DNA of 64,000 nt, from the NCBI GenBank assembly GCA_963756365.1, contig CAVWNF010000003.1, forward strand, positions 1,302,001 through 1,366,000. Direction: 5' to 3'. Positions within the stretch are counted from its first letter, which is position 1. Each line of letters begins with the position of its first letter. Shown one piece after another: positions 1 to 8,091 of this stretch. The position numbers and the translations under genes are program-made. The notes under the pieces are model-generated. The model saw only the letters and a program-made list of their open reading frames with translations, made no database searches and was not told where the DNA came from. This DNA comes from WHTI01 sp963756365 (GTDB taxonomy: Bacteria; Actinomycetota; CADDZG01; WHSQ01).

Positions 1-965
1 AAAGCAGGAACCTCGTCGATGAGGGACGGCACTAGCGCTTCATCGATGTCTACCCCACCGAGTTCCGAGTAGGAGGCCGTGACGCGCCCGAGGGGCTCAC
101 CTGCGCTGACCCCGCTCTCCTCGACCTCGATCGTTCCGCCCATCTCCCTCAGAACGTCGAACGCGGCGGTTCGGGTCGGGTTCAGACACACGTTCTCCAC
201 GGTCACCGACGATCCCGGGACCGTGAGGCCCGCGACGAGCAGGAACATGGCACCGGATGGATCTCCGGGTATCGACCAGTCGAACGGCTCGGGCCGGGCT
301 CCCCCGGTCACCGATACCGAGAGCCCCGTACGTGTTACCTCCACACCGGCGGCATCGAGCATCCGCTCCGTGTGATCGCGACTTAGCGATGGCTCGGTCA
401 CCGTGGTGACTCCAGACGCAGAGAGACCCGCTAGCAACACGGCCGTCTTCACCTGGGCAGACGCCACTGAGGTCTCGATGTCGATGCCGACGAGGTCGGC
501 TCCTCGAACCGTAAGGGGGGCAAGGTTGCCGTGGTCCCGACCGTCGATCGACGCTCCCATCTGTCTGAGCGGGGACACTATCCGGAGCATCGGTCTGCGC
601 CTCAGGGTCTCGTCGCCCGTGAGCACGGCGCAGCCGGGCACCCCCGCGACCACTCCCATGAGGAGCCTTATCGAGGTTCCCGAGTTACCGCACTCCAGCA
701 CCGCTGCTGGCTCGTGGAGCGCATCGAATCCGGGGGAAGTGATCTCGATCCGCTCCCGGTCCCGCACTACGACGACTTCGGCGCCAAGGGCCTCGATGCA
801 CGCGGCAGTGGCGAGCACATCGTCGCCGACGTTCACGCCTCGCACCACGGACCTTCCCTTCGCGAGCGCGGCGAGGATGACAGCGCGGTGAGACAGGGAC
901 TTGTCACCCGGAACCTTCACGGTGCCGATGAGGGGCGGGATAGCGGCACTCCGTTTGAAGATCAT
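1..965 (-). CDS. aroA: 3-phosphoshikimate 1-carboxyvinyltransferase (EPSP synthase), 3' end cut by window
   Basis: Sixth step of the shikimate pathway: transfers enolpyruvate from PEP to shikimate-3-phosphate, in the cytoplasm. The reading frame is open from ATG at 965 to the window edge (about 321 of an expected ~430 codons). Near the N-terminus is PGDKSLSHRA, the substrate-binding K-S-x-S-H-R signature of the family. CGNSGTSIRLL follows near residue 90, matching the NxGT-R active-site loop, and GDPSGAMF near residue 230. The start is supported by GAGGTG about 6 nt upstream, and the gene begins 9 nt after the tyrA stop, so it is the last visible gene of an aroH-tyrA-aroA operon. Confident by motif; the C-terminal third is not visible. 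Confidence 0.93.
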   Translation of the reverse strand, partial: MIFKRSAAIPPLIGTVKVPGDKSLSHRAVILAALAKGRSVVRGVNVGDDVLATAACIEALGAEVVVVRDRERIEITSPGFDALHEPAAVLECGNSGTSIRLLMGVVAGVPGCAVLTGDETLRRRPMLRIVSPLRQMGASIDGRDHGNLAPLTVRGADLVGIDIETSVASAQVKTAVLLAGLSASGVTTVTEPSLSRDHTERMLDAAGVEVTRTGLSVSVTGGARPEPFDWSIPGDPSGAMFLLVAGLTVPGSSVTVENVCLNPTRTAAFDVLREMGGTIEVEESGVSAGEPLGRVTASYSELGGVDIDEALVPSLIDEVPA

Positions 966-974
966 CGCTGCACC

Positions 975-2096
975 TCAGCCATAATCTTCGACCCCCACCG
1001 GGAGCATCTCCACCCTGTATCCGAGACCCCTCAGTTCTTCTGCGAGGTCCGTTGCCTTGTCGGTTCCAGCGATGACCATCTCTAGTCGTCCCTGGCCACC
1101 TTCGGTGGAGTGGATGATCCGAAGATCCTCGATGTTGGCCCCGATCCGACCCGCCGCCGTTGTGACCTCGGCCAGCAACCCCGGTCGATCCTGAACCGGT
1201 AGAGCGAGGGTGACGGGATCGCCCGCCATATCCGGTCGTGCGAACAGTTCGAGGCGGGCGGTTCGCGCCGCGGAGAGGTACTTATGCACTCCTGCCCAGT
1301 CGGCGGCATCGATCATCGCCTCGAGATCCTGGAGTCCTGCGCGCAAGCCTCCGAGTCCGTCGAGGACCGCCGATCGGTTCGATCTCAGGATCGCGACCCA
1401 GAGGTCCGGGTCGCTGGCAGCGATCCGAGTGACGTCCCTGAACCCGCCTGCGGCAAGCCCGAGCAGGTTCTCCTCCTCGGTCGCTGACGCCGCGGTGGCC
1501 ACCAATGCGCTCGCGGCCAGCTGGGGGACGTGGCTCAGGCGTGCGATCAGGGCGTCGTGAGTGAGGGGATCGAGCGACACGGGGCGAGCCCCCAGCGTGA
1601 TCACGAGGTCCCTCACCGTCCCGAACGCCTCCGAGGAGGTGGCTTCGGTAGGCGTCAGGATCCACCACGCGTCATCGAACAGAGCGGGGTCAGCGGCGGC
1701 CATGCCGTGGCGCTCGGAGCCGGCCATCGGGTGACCCCCGACGAACGAGGCACCGAATGACCCCTCGCCCGCCACGACGGCGGCCGCCTTGGCGCTTCCG
1801 ACATCGGTCACCACGGCCCCTTCGGCAGCGAGTGCCCCGAGTTCCTCACAGAGAGCGGGGATGACGTCGACCGGAGAGGCCAGCACGATGAGACCGGCAC
1901 CGTCCACCGCTCCTCCCGGAGATGACGATCCTTCGTCGATCGCCCCCATGGCGAGTGCAGCCTCGAGGCTCTCGGGTGCCGGGTCGTAGCCGACGATGGA
2001 CACCTCTGTCTCGGACGCCTTGAGTCCGAGGGCCAGGGAGCCCCCGATCAAGCCCATCCCTAGGATGGCGATCCTCTCCGGTAGCTCCACGATCAC
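975..2096 (-). CDS. tyrA: Prephenate dehydrogenase with C-terminal ACT domain
   Basis: NAD(P)-dependent oxidative decarboxylation of prephenate to 4-hydroxyphenylpyruvate, the committed tyrosine step. 373 aa. The N-terminus shows the Rossmann dinucleotide motif GMGLIGGSLA at about residues 12-21, followed by the helical prephenate dehydrogenase domain. The last ~75 residues (LALPVQDRPGLLAEVTTAAG onward) form an ACT domain, the usual site of feedback inhibition by tyrosine. A longer frame runs up to 2237, but GTG at 2096 is preferred: it overlaps the aroH stop as GTGA and puts the Rossmann motif at the expected distance. Translationally coupled to aroH and followed by aroA. Confidence 0.92.
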   Translation of the reverse strand: MIVELPERIAILGMGLIGGSLALGLKASETEVSIVGYDPAPESLEAALAMGAIDEGSSSPGGAVDGAGLIVLASPVDVIPALCEELGALAAEGAVVTDVGSAKAAAVVAGEGSFGASFVGGHPMAGSERHGMAAADPALFDDAWWILTPTEATSSEAFGTVRDLVITLGARPVSLDPLTHDALIARLSHVPQLAASALVATAASATEEENLLGLAAGGFRDVTRIAASDPDLWVAILRSNRSAVLDGLGGLRAGLQDLEAMIDAADWAGVHKYLSAARTARLELFARPDMAGDPVTLALPVQDRPGLLAEVTTAAGRIGANIEDLRIIHSTEGGQGRLEMVIAGTDKATDLAEELRGLGYRVEMLPVGVEDYG

Positions 2097-2464
2097 TCCG
2101 GCAGGTCGGTGCGCAACATGCGCGCGTCGCCCAGATAGACGTGGCGGAGATCGGTCCGCTCCCGATCGGTGTACAGATGCATGAGGACCCGGATGCATAG
2201 AGGCACCGCTCCGGGGACCTCTATCTCCTGAGCGCACAGCAACGGGATATCCGAGATACCGGCAGCGCGCGCTCCGAGGGCCGGGAACTCCGAATGGAGA
2301 TCTGGGGTCGTCGTGAAGACGAGGCTCACGAGATCGTCATGAGCTACGCCGTTCCGATCCATCATCGCGGCGATCAGCTCGACCGTGGCTCCCACGATCT
2401 CGTCGGGATCGTCAGCGGGCACGGTCGTAGCTCCGCGCAACGCCCTCACGCGGGCCTCGGTCAT
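2093..2464 (-). CDS. aroH: Chorismate mutase, AroH class
   Basis: Claisen rearrangement of chorismate to prephenate, feeding the prephenate dehydrogenase encoded next. 123 aa is the normal size of the trimeric AroH-type enzyme. The start RVRALRGATTV is typical of the class, and CAQEIEVPGAVPLCIRVL contains the C..E and C.R positions expected at the active site; RHVYLGDA gives the C-terminal arginine and tyrosine. First gene of an aroH-tyrA-aroA operon. A palindrome (ATTTGTCTACAAAT, 2498-2511) lies 34 nt upstream of the ATG and may be an operator. Confidence 0.93.
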   Translation of the reverse strand: MTEARVRALRGATTVPADDPDEIVGATVELIAAMMDRNGVAHDDLVSLVFTTTPDLHSEFPALGARAAGISDIPLLCAQEIEVPGAVPLCIRVLMHLYTDRERTDLRHVYLGDARMLRTDLPE

Positions 2465-2497
2465 GACCTGACCCCGCGGTGCGACGAACGGCTATCT

Positions 2498-2511
2498 ATT
2501 TGTCTACAAAT
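2498..2511. promoter_or_regulatory. Palindromic operator-like site upstream of aroH
   Basis: ATTTGTCTACAAAT has perfect 6-bp arms around a 2-bp centre and lies in the 61-bp gap between rluB and aroH. It differs from the 14-mer upstream of scpA and parA (ACTTGTCGACAAAT) at two positions. Placement ~35 nt before the aroH start suits an operator. The binding protein is unknown; the RHH protein at 8092-8469 is the obvious candidate by inference. Confidence 0.5.
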
Positions 2512-2525
2512 CATCAACGGACCCC

Positions 2526-3251
2526 TCAGAGACCACACGCCCGATACAGCGTGCGCACCTCCTCAGGGGACAGGCGTCGCAGGTTGCCGGGCTTCAGGCG
2601 TCCGAGCCTAACCGGGCCCACAGCGATCCGGGCCAGACGGATCACGGGGTGCCCCACCGCGTCGAACATCCTCCTGACCTGGCGGTTGCGCCCCTCGTGG
2701 ATCGTCAGCTCGATCAGCGCCGAGCCCGCCATCCGATCGAGGAGGTCCACTTGAGCTGGGGCGGTCTTGCCGTCGTCGAGCTCGACCCCTCGCGCCAAGG
2801 TTCGCAACGTTCGGTCTTTGACCGAGCCCTTCACCTCCGCCAGATACGTCCGTGGTATCTCGAAGCTCGGGTGGGTCAATCGGTGGGTGAGGTCCCCATC
2901 GTTGGTGAGGATGATCGCTCCCTCGGTATCGATATCCAGCCGCCCCACCGGCCACAGCCGATCCGGAACCTCGAGGTACTCCATCACCGTGGGGCGCCCT
3001 TCGGGATCGTCGGCGGTAGACACGACCCCCTCCGGCTTGTTCAGCAGGTAGTAGCGAAGGTCCGCTCCGAGCGGCACCCGAGAACCATCAAGCTCAACTA
3101 TATCCTTCGACTCGTCGACCCGTCGGCCGAGCTCCGCCCGGGTCCCGTTCACTTTGATGCGGCCCGCCGCGATCATCTCCTCGACGACCCGGCGCGACCC
3201 GACCCCGGCTTTCGCCAGAACCTTCTGGAGTCGTTCGCCCTCCTGGGTCAC
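2526..3251 (-). CDS. rluB: 23S rRNA pseudouridine synthase, RluB/RsuA family
   Basis: 241 aa. An N-terminal S4 RNA-binding domain (LQKVLAKAGVGSRRVVEEMI, ~residues 8-27) is followed by the pseudouridine synthase domain with the catalytic-aspartate motif GRLDIDTEG near residue 103 and the family C-terminal signature GRNRQVRRMFDAVGHPV. Predicted to convert a uridine of 23S or 16S rRNA to pseudouridine. It starts with GTG 7 nt after scpB and is last in scpA-scpB-rluB, the order found in mycobacteria (Rv1709-Rv1711). The exact target uridine cannot be read from sequence, so the choice of rluB over rsuA rests on synteny. Confidence 0.9.
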   Translation of the reverse strand: MTQEGERLQKVLAKAGVGSRRVVEEMIAAGRIKVNGTRAELGRRVDESKDIVELDGSRVPLGADLRYYLLNKPEGVVSTADDPEGRPTVMEYLEVPDRLWPVGRLDIDTEGAIILTNDGDLTHRLTHPSFEIPRTYLAEVKGSVKDRTLRTLARGVELDDGKTAPAQVDLLDRMAGSALIELTIHEGRNRQVRRMFDAVGHPVIRLARIAVGPVRLGRLKPGNLRRLSPEEVRTLYRACGL

Positions 3252-3258
3252 GACGGCA

Positions 3259-3822
3259 TCACGCGTTCGGAGACAGCTTCAGTTCCATCTCCTCGACCGC
3301 CTCCGAATCGGGCATGAAGTCCCTGAGGGGAGGGAGCTCGTCCACGGAGCGGAGTCCCATCCGTTCGAGGAACTCGTCCGACACCTTGAACAGCACCGGA
3401 GAACCGGGTCCAGAGTCGATCCCCGCCTCGGCGATCAACCCCCGCTGCTCTAGCGTCTTCACGACCCCATCGGAGTCGACCCCCCGGATCTCGCCAACCT
3501 GCGCTCGTGAGATAGGTCCCTTGTACGCCACGATGGCGAGGACCTCGAGGGCGGCTCCGGTGAGACGGCTGTGAGTGTGTCGGGTCACGAACCGCTCGAG
3601 CCACGGGGCGCATTCCGGGTCCGTATACAGGCGCCAGCCACCGGCGACCTCGCGGAGAACGAAGCCTCGGTCCTCGTCTGCGTACTCCTGGGCCAGGCCA
3701 CCCAGGATGGCTTCGACCTCGGTCCGAGGGCGTTCGAGGACCTCCCCCATCAGGCGGGCCGAAACCGGCTCGTCTGCGAGCAACATGATCGATTCGATGA
3801 TCTTCCGCTCGGGCGTTATCAC
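3259..3822 (-). CDS. scpB: Segregation and condensation protein B
   Basis: 187 aa. ScpB dimers bind the kleisin ScpA and stabilise the SMC condensin complex on DNA. The sequence shows the paired winged-helix pattern of the family: PERKIIESIMLLADEPVSA at the start, and LTGAALEVLAIVAYKGPISR with EIRGVDSDGVVKTL in the centre, which are well conserved in ScpB. A longer frame exists upstream, but GTG at 3822 overlaps the scpA stop as GTGA and gives a normal N-terminus. Middle gene of scpA-scpB-rluB, translationally coupled to scpA. No smc gene is present in the window. Confidence 0.93.
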   Translation of the reverse strand: MITPERKIIESIMLLADEPVSARLMGEVLERPRTEVEAILGGLAQEYADEDRGFVLREVAGGWRLYTDPECAPWLERFVTRHTHSRLTGAALEVLAIVAYKGPISRAQVGEIRGVDSDGVVKTLEQRGLIAEAGIDSGPGSPVLFKVSDEFLERMGLRSVDELPPLRDFMPDSEAVEEMELKLSPNA

Positions 3823-4604
3823 TTGGCTCCCTCCGCCAGGGTGTACTCCTCGGCCTCGTCGACGACCTCGAGAACGCCTACCTCGCCGGTCCACACGGCC
3901 ACGATGTCGCCGAACCTATCTGCTTGAGAGATGTCCACCGCCCCGGCCTTGAACAGCTCGAGGAGGGCCAGGAAACGGACCACGACCTCGATCCGATCGG
4001 TGATGCGGCCGCAGAGTTCGTCGAAACTGAGGCTGGGAGAGCCCTCCAGGCGTCCCGACAGCTCGACGATCGCGTCCTTCACCGATGCGGTGATCGGGTT
4101 CACATGAGAGGTGTCGAATTCCGGCTCGGGCTTGGGGGCAAGGGCTTCGGCCGCCCGTGCTGCCAGATCATCGAGGGTCACTCGAGCGAGTAGATCGGGG
4201 GCTAGGTCGACGAACTGGGGCTCGAGGCCGGCGCTGCGGGCGAAGTACTTGCCTCCCGCCGCCAACTGAGCGTTCACCCAGGTTCCGGCCTCGCGGTAGG
4301 TCGAGCACTCGACGAGGCGAGCGAGGAGCAGGTCCCGCTCCTCGAGCAGCTTGGCATCGATAGCGTCCCCGTACCGACTCGGCAGCAGCCTCAGCGACTT
4401 CAACTCAAGCAAGGTTGCCGCCACCACGAGGAAACCGGTGGCCGCCTCGAGATCGAGCTCCTCCATCCGGTCGATCGCAGCCAGGAACTCGTCGGTGATC
4501 GTCGAGAGCGAGACGTCGTAGATATCGACCCGTTGTCTCGTTATGAGGTGGAGCAAGAGGTCTATCGGCCCCTGGAACACCTCGGTCTTGACCTCGTACG
4601 TCAC
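3819..4604 (-). CDS. scpA: Segregation and condensation protein A (kleisin)
   Basis: 261 aa. Kleisin subunit that bridges the SMC heads. FQGPIDLLLHLITRQRVDIYDVSL at the N-terminus is the hallmark of the family, followed by the helical EATGFLVVAATLLELKSLRLLP segment; the C-terminal winged helix (VRFLALLELFKAGAVDI) is intact. GTG at 4604 is preceded by GAGGAG at good spacing. Upstream, a TATAGAT -10-like box directly abuts the palindrome ACTTGTCGACAAAT (4624-4637), so the first gene of scpA-scpB-rluB probably has its own repressible promoter. Confidence 0.94.
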   Translation of the reverse strand: MTYEVKTEVFQGPIDLLLHLITRQRVDIYDVSLSTITDEFLAAIDRMEELDLEAATGFLVVAATLLELKSLRLLPSRYGDAIDAKLLEERDLLLARLVECSTYREAGTWVNAQLAAGGKYFARSAGLEPQFVDLAPDLLARVTLDDLAARAAEALAPKPEPEFDTSHVNPITASVKDAIVELSGRLEGSPSLSFDELCGRITDRIEVVVRFLALLELFKAGAVDISQADRFGDIVAVWTGEVGVLEVVDEAEEYTLAEGAK

Positions 4605-4623
4605 CGCTGCTCCTCGCTTGAAT

Positions 4624-4637
4624 ACTTGTCGACAAAT
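4624..4637. promoter_or_regulatory. Operator-like palindrome ACTTGTCGACAAAT in the scpA promoter
   Basis: The 10-bp core TTGTCGACAA (4626-4635) is a perfect palindrome. The whole 14-mer is identical to the site upstream of parA (9379-9392). On the minus strand a TATAGAT box lies immediately before it, so the palindrome falls around the expected transcription start, where a bound repressor would block initiation. The scpA GTG is 19 nt further on. Repression by the ParA-associated RHH protein is inference. Confidence 0.6.
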
Positions 4638-4720
4638 CTATAAGAGGATCCCTGTCGGGAGCCATCCCCCACCGCCTGCGGCGTAACGCTACAGCCCAGG
4701 GGCGCTGGGGCGCCGGAAAT

Positions 4721-5722
4721 CTACGGGCGAGGGCCTAGACCGGACCGTTCCCACACGACTTCCATCGTTGCCTCCGCCACCGCTCGTGCCTTCGACGCTC
4801 CCTCGGCCAGGAGGGCCTCGGTCTGATGAGGGTCCTCCATCAACTCGAGGTAGCGCTCGCGGATCGGCCTCAGGGCATCTACGACGGCCTCAGCCATCGC
4901 GTTCTTGAGATCCCCATAGCCCTTGTCGGCGAAGCGAGCTTCGAGGTCTTGGATCGTCGTTCCCTCGACCAGCGAGTAGATCGTCAAGAGGTTGGTCAGA
5001 GCCGGTTTGTCGGGCCCAGAGATCACATCTCGACCCGAGTCGGTGACCGCAGACTTGATCTTCTTGGCCACGGCCGAGGGCTCATCGGTGAGGTTGATCA
5101 CCGAGTTCTCCCTCCCAGAGGACTTGCTCATCTTCTGACTCGGATCATCGAGGGCCATGATCCGGGCGCCGGCGGCTGGGATCCATGCCTCTGGGACCGT
5201 GAATGTGGGCCCGAATCCGGCGTTGAAGCGGATCGCTAGGTCTCTCATCAGCTCGATGTGCTGGCGCTGATCCTCCCCTACGGGCACGCCGTCGGCCTGG
5301 TACAGGAGGACATCAGCCGCCTGGAGAACGGGATAGGTGAACAATCCAGCCCCGATCGATTCGGCGCTCTCCCCTTTGGATTTCTCCTTGAATTGGATCA
5401 TCCGACGCAATTCGCCCATCCTCGAAACACACGTCAGCACCCAGGCAAGTTCTGAATGCTGCGCTACGTGCGACTGGCGGAACAGGACCGCCCGTTGGGG
5501 GTCGATCCCGGCGGCGTAGAGGGAGGCGGCGGCCTCCAGCGTGCGCATCCGGAGCCCCTCCGGGTCCCACGGCAACGTCAGCGAATGCAGATCGACGATG
5601 CAGTAGAAGGTTTCGTGCTCGTCTTGGGCGGCGACCCAGTTCTTGAGAGCCCCGAGGTAGTTACCCAGGTGCGGACTCCCGGTCGGTTGGATCCCGCTGA
5701 ACGCTCGTTTGGTGTCGGCCAT
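4721..5722 (-). CDS. trpS: Tryptophanyl-tRNA synthetase
   Basis: Class I aminoacyl-tRNA synthetase charging tRNA-Trp. 333 aa is typical of bacterial TrpRS. FSGIQPTGSPHLGNYLGAL near the N-terminus contains the HIGH-type signature (PHLGN), and KMSKSSG near residue 200 is the KMSKS loop; GEDQRQHIELMRD is the conserved tryptophan-pocket segment. The ATG at 5722 is chosen over an in-frame TTG one codon earlier. Monocistronic and divergent from the membrane protease at 5836; the 113-bp gap holds both promoters. Confidence 0.95.
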   Translation of the reverse strand: MADTKRAFSGIQPTGSPHLGNYLGALKNWVAAQDEHETFYCIVDLHSLTLPWDPEGLRMRTLEAAASLYAAGIDPQRAVLFRQSHVAQHSELAWVLTCVSRMGELRRMIQFKEKSKGESAESIGAGLFTYPVLQAADVLLYQADGVPVGEDQRQHIELMRDLAIRFNAGFGPTFTVPEAWIPAAGARIMALDDPSQKMSKSSGRENSVINLTDEPSAVAKKIKSAVTDSGRDVISGPDKPALTNLLTIYSLVEGTTIQDLEARFADKGYGDLKNAMAEAVVDALRPIRERYLELMEDPHQTEALLAEGASKARAVAEATMEVVWERSGLGPRP

Positions 5723-5822
5723 CAAACCCTAACTCTCTAGTTAAGACATCCTGATCTGTCGGCTTTACGCGGTCTGCCACGCTCGCGATCGGTCCGATCG
5801 ACCAGCTGCGCGCGCAGGGCCA

Positions 5823-5828
5823 TACAAT
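5823..5828 (+). promoter_or_regulatory. -10 box for a probably leaderless site-2 protease transcript
   Basis: TACAAT ends 7 nt before the GTG start at 5836, so transcription would begin at or next to the start codon. There is no Shine-Dalgarno sequence in front of that GTG. Leaderless mRNAs are common in actinobacteria. The -35 region is not recognisable. Confidence 0.5.
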
Positions 5829-5835
5829 ACCGGCC

Positions 5836-6456
5836 GTGCTCGACATCTTGAGGACCGATCCCGCCGCATTCGCCCTGCTCGCCATCACCCTCGTGCTGGC
5901 GATCTCCCTTCATGAGTACGCTCACGCCCTAGCGGCGGATCTCCAGGGGGACCGGATGCCACGAGCCATGGGGCGCCTAACCCCGAATCCCGTTCGCCAC
6001 CTCGACCCCCTGGGCACCTTGATGTTGGTGCTCCTGGGCTTCGGATGGGGCAAACCCGTCGAATTCAGGCCCCAGGCCCTTGCCTCCCAACGATTCGGGG
6101 CCGCTATCGTCGCCCTGGCGGGCCCGATGATGAACCTCTTGTTGGCGTTCGTGGGGGCGTTCGTGTGGGTAGCGGCGGGCAAACCGAGCAGTCTCGAGCA
6201 GATCGGCCTCTTCCTGCAGGTCTTCGTCTCCATCAACGTGCTCCTGGCCGTCTTCAACCTGCTACCCCTGCCTCCGCTGGACGGATCGAGGCTGCTGACC
6301 ATCTTCCTGCCCCCCCGCCACCACCGGATCATCTACTTCCTGGACCAGTACGGCTTCCTCATCCTCCTCGGGCTGGTCTTCTTCGGCGGGATCTCGTTCC
6401 TCGACCCGCTCAGGCGTTCGATAACCGACTTCATGATCTCCGTGGTTGGCGGCTAG
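5836..6456 (+). CDS. Site-2 protease family (M50) membrane metalloprotease
   Basis: 206 aa integral membrane protein. The zinc-binding motif HEYAH (HExxH) lies in the first membrane segment at about residues 26-30, and PPLDGSRLL near residue 150 is the LDG motif that supplies the third ligand; GRLTPNPVRHLDPLGT is typical of the SpoIVFB/YwhC-like compact S2P group. Five to six hydrophobic segments are visible. No PDZ or CBS domain is present. Substrates are unknown; members cut membrane-bound anti-sigma or regulatory proteins. Convergent with nothing: a 1.6-kb gene-free block follows. Confidence 0.88.
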   Translation: MLDILRTDPAAFALLAITLVLAISLHEYAHALAADLQGDRMPRAMGRLTPNPVRHLDPLGTLMLVLLGFGWGKPVEFRPQALASQRFGAAIVALAGPMMNLLLAFVGAFVWVAAGKPSSLEQIGLFLQVFVSINVLLAVFNLLPLPPLDGSRLLTIFLPPRHHRIIYFLDQYGFLILLGLVFFGGISFLDPLRRSITDFMISVVGG

Positions 6457-6628
6457 AAGACTCGCCGACATCCCTATAAGGCGACCTCACCACATATCGC
6501 CCTGTCTATAAGACGACTGATCCCCTTTCCACGATCGGCCCCTTGTCACCTAGTCATCAAATCCATATCTCGCAGCGATCGACTTAGTTCCAAATCTATA
6601 GATCGCTAATCGGTCCGGCCGCCAGCAG

Positions 6629-7858
6629 ATGTCGACAGGTCGACATGGTGACGCCCACCACCCCATCGCACCTATGGCTACTTGTCGACTTCTCGCTTCG
6701 GGCTCCTATCACGCTCGGGCCGCCCGGTAGCCCTCGAGCCCAGGCGGCCGATCCCCGGGCGGGCGACTATCGACAAGTTGACAATCGGCACCAGGCGCCC
6801 CCCAGCCGAACCACTGGATCCTCTTGAGGCGGGCCCTGGAGGCCCCTGCGCCCCTTCAGCGCTGCTTGGGGCCCACGGAGTCGCCCAGATCGGAGCGGGG
6901 TGCCTGGCACCGCTACTCTGTGTAGTCGCCTCCCCGTGTGTATGCATATCCATACATGGCGACTTGTCGACTCCCTACATAAGGAGCGGACCCCTCATAG
7001 ACCAGCAGACTTGTCTATTTATCTCTTTCACTACTTCTCCCCTAGTGTCTTTCTTTCCCACAGGCTTAAAGTACTTAAGTACTTATCGCTATCTCGTCTT
7101 GTTTACATTCACTCAAGCCCACTTGGTGATACATCTCCTAGTACCCAAGACGTGTAGCCGCCACCTCGACAAGTCGATCTGCTGATAGGCGGACATGCGG
7201 ACATGCGAACAAAGAGCCATGTCAACGGAGCAGCCCAGGGAGGCTCCCCTGGCGAGGAGGAGGCCCCGGACGAGGCGGAGCCCCGGCTGGCCTGATCCCC
7301 ATTTGCCCAATGGCTCCCCCGCTCTTACGCATCGACCGGACCTGGTCTCGGGGATCTCCTCGATCCCAGACGGATGAAGGGCGACCGCCGAAGAGGGTCC
7401 TGCGCTTCTCGACTGAGGTGATCCCGTGGCGAGAGCCGGCGCGGACAGGAGAAAGGGGCAGATCGGGTCAAATAGGCCACGTCAGCGGCTATCTTTAAAG
7501 GTAAGGCTAAGAGTTAGCAATCTCTCAACTTGAGGGTTAGAGTTAACCGCTCATGGAGGTGTGGCTATCCCCCTCCTCGGCGTGACCCGAGGGGCCAGTA
7601 GCGCCGGCTGGTAGACGTCTCCATCTCGGTCGGGCGTCTGCCAAGTGGCCCTACTCCCCTCCCAGCACGACGATCACCGTCGTCTGCATGGAAGGCTCCC
7701 TCACCCGAGGGCGACCCGCATCATCGCCCACCACGTGCCTACTTGTCAATAACTAGCGTAGATGTCTTAGCGCTTAGGCGGGTTATCTACTTATCGATGA
7801 GCGTCGTTAGCTAAAACCGCAGGTCAGAGGGCCGTCGCCGACACCCCTTGTCGACAAG
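6629..7858. repeat. Dispersed TTGTCGACAA-type palindromes
   Basis: Sites read directly: 6629-6646 ATGTCGACAGGTCGACAT (8-bp arms), 6681-6690 CTTGTCGACT, 6768-6777 TATCGACAAG followed by a TTGACAA half, 6963-6972 CTTGTCGACT, 7010-7019 CTTGTCTATT, 7166-7177 TCGACAAGTCGA, 7742-7751 CTTGTCAATA, and 7847-7858 CTTGTCGACAAG (a perfect 12-bp palindrome). The complete form matches the operators before scpA and parA. The irregular spacing argues against a satellite repeat and for multiple protein-binding sites. A centromere (parS-like) role for the adjacent ParA/RHH pair is inference. Confidence 0.6.
7069..7084. repeat. Perfect 16-bp palindrome AAGTACTTAAGTACTT
   Basis: Each 8-bp half (AAGTACTT) is itself palindromic, so the site is both a tandem repeat and a palindrome. 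It lies in the gene-free block, in an AT-rich stretch, and is unrelated in sequence to the TTGTCGACAA family. A regulator or initiator binding site is possible; none is identified. Confidence 0.5.
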
Positions 7859-8048
7859 TTGTAGTATCTATATATCGACATATGCTCATAGTCCCCGCTG
7901 GTGGTGGGAGCGGCCAAGCTGAGACCCTCGGATAGGAACCCGCTGGAAGCGGCCACCGGCCTGCCTTCTACGGGTGGCATGAGCGGACGTCAGCGCCGGG
8001 AGGCGCGCCGGAGGCGTGGCTGACGTGGGCGCCTACCCCGTTCGCGAC

Positions 8049-8075
8049 AAGGGCCCCGGCTTAGCCAGGGCCCTA
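8049..8075 (-). terminator. Hairpin downstream of the parA-RHH operon
   Basis: The minus strand can fold AGGGCCC against GGGCCCT with an extra GGCT/AGCC pairing, starting 17 nt past the RHH stop codon. The base tail (TTGTC) is only weakly U-rich, so this is a plausible but not ideal intrinsic terminator. A second inverted repeat (ACGTCAGC/GCTGACGT, about 7988-8028) lies just beyond it. Confidence 0.45.
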
Positions 8076-8091
8076 AACGCTGCTACGTCGT

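Larger units (their letters stand above)
6457..8048. other. 1.6-kb gene-free, AT-richer block with clustered palindromes
   Basis: No frame here has a credible start, ribosome site or protein-like composition. The block holds repeated CTATAAG/CATAAG patches (for example 6474, 6503, 6975), many copies of a TTGTCGACAA-type half or full palindrome between 6629 and 7858, a perfect 16-bp palindrome at 7069-7084, and an imperfect direct repeat CCCGCTGG..AGCGGCCA (7894-7916 and 7938-7956). It lies immediately downstream of the parA-RHH pair and resembles a partition site or regulatory hub more than decayed coding DNA. No known RNA family (tmRNA, RNase P RNA, SRP RNA, riboswitch) was recognised in it. 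Confidence 0.6.

Noticed and set aside
6678..7185. Open frames of 60-167 codons in the gene-free block
   Set aside because: They are low-complexity Pro/Arg/Ser or Ser/Leu/Phe readings with no start signals and overlap the palindromes; no domain could be recognised.
7608..7660. TAGACG/CGTCTG hairpin as a structured RNA
   Set aside because: A single short stem with no conserved loop; insufficient to call an RNA gene.
7894..7990. TPP riboswitch (CTGAGA followed by ACCC)
   Set aside because: Only the short CTGAGA motif matches; the second conserved arm (CTGATCTGG...CCAGCG type) is absent and no thiamine gene follows.
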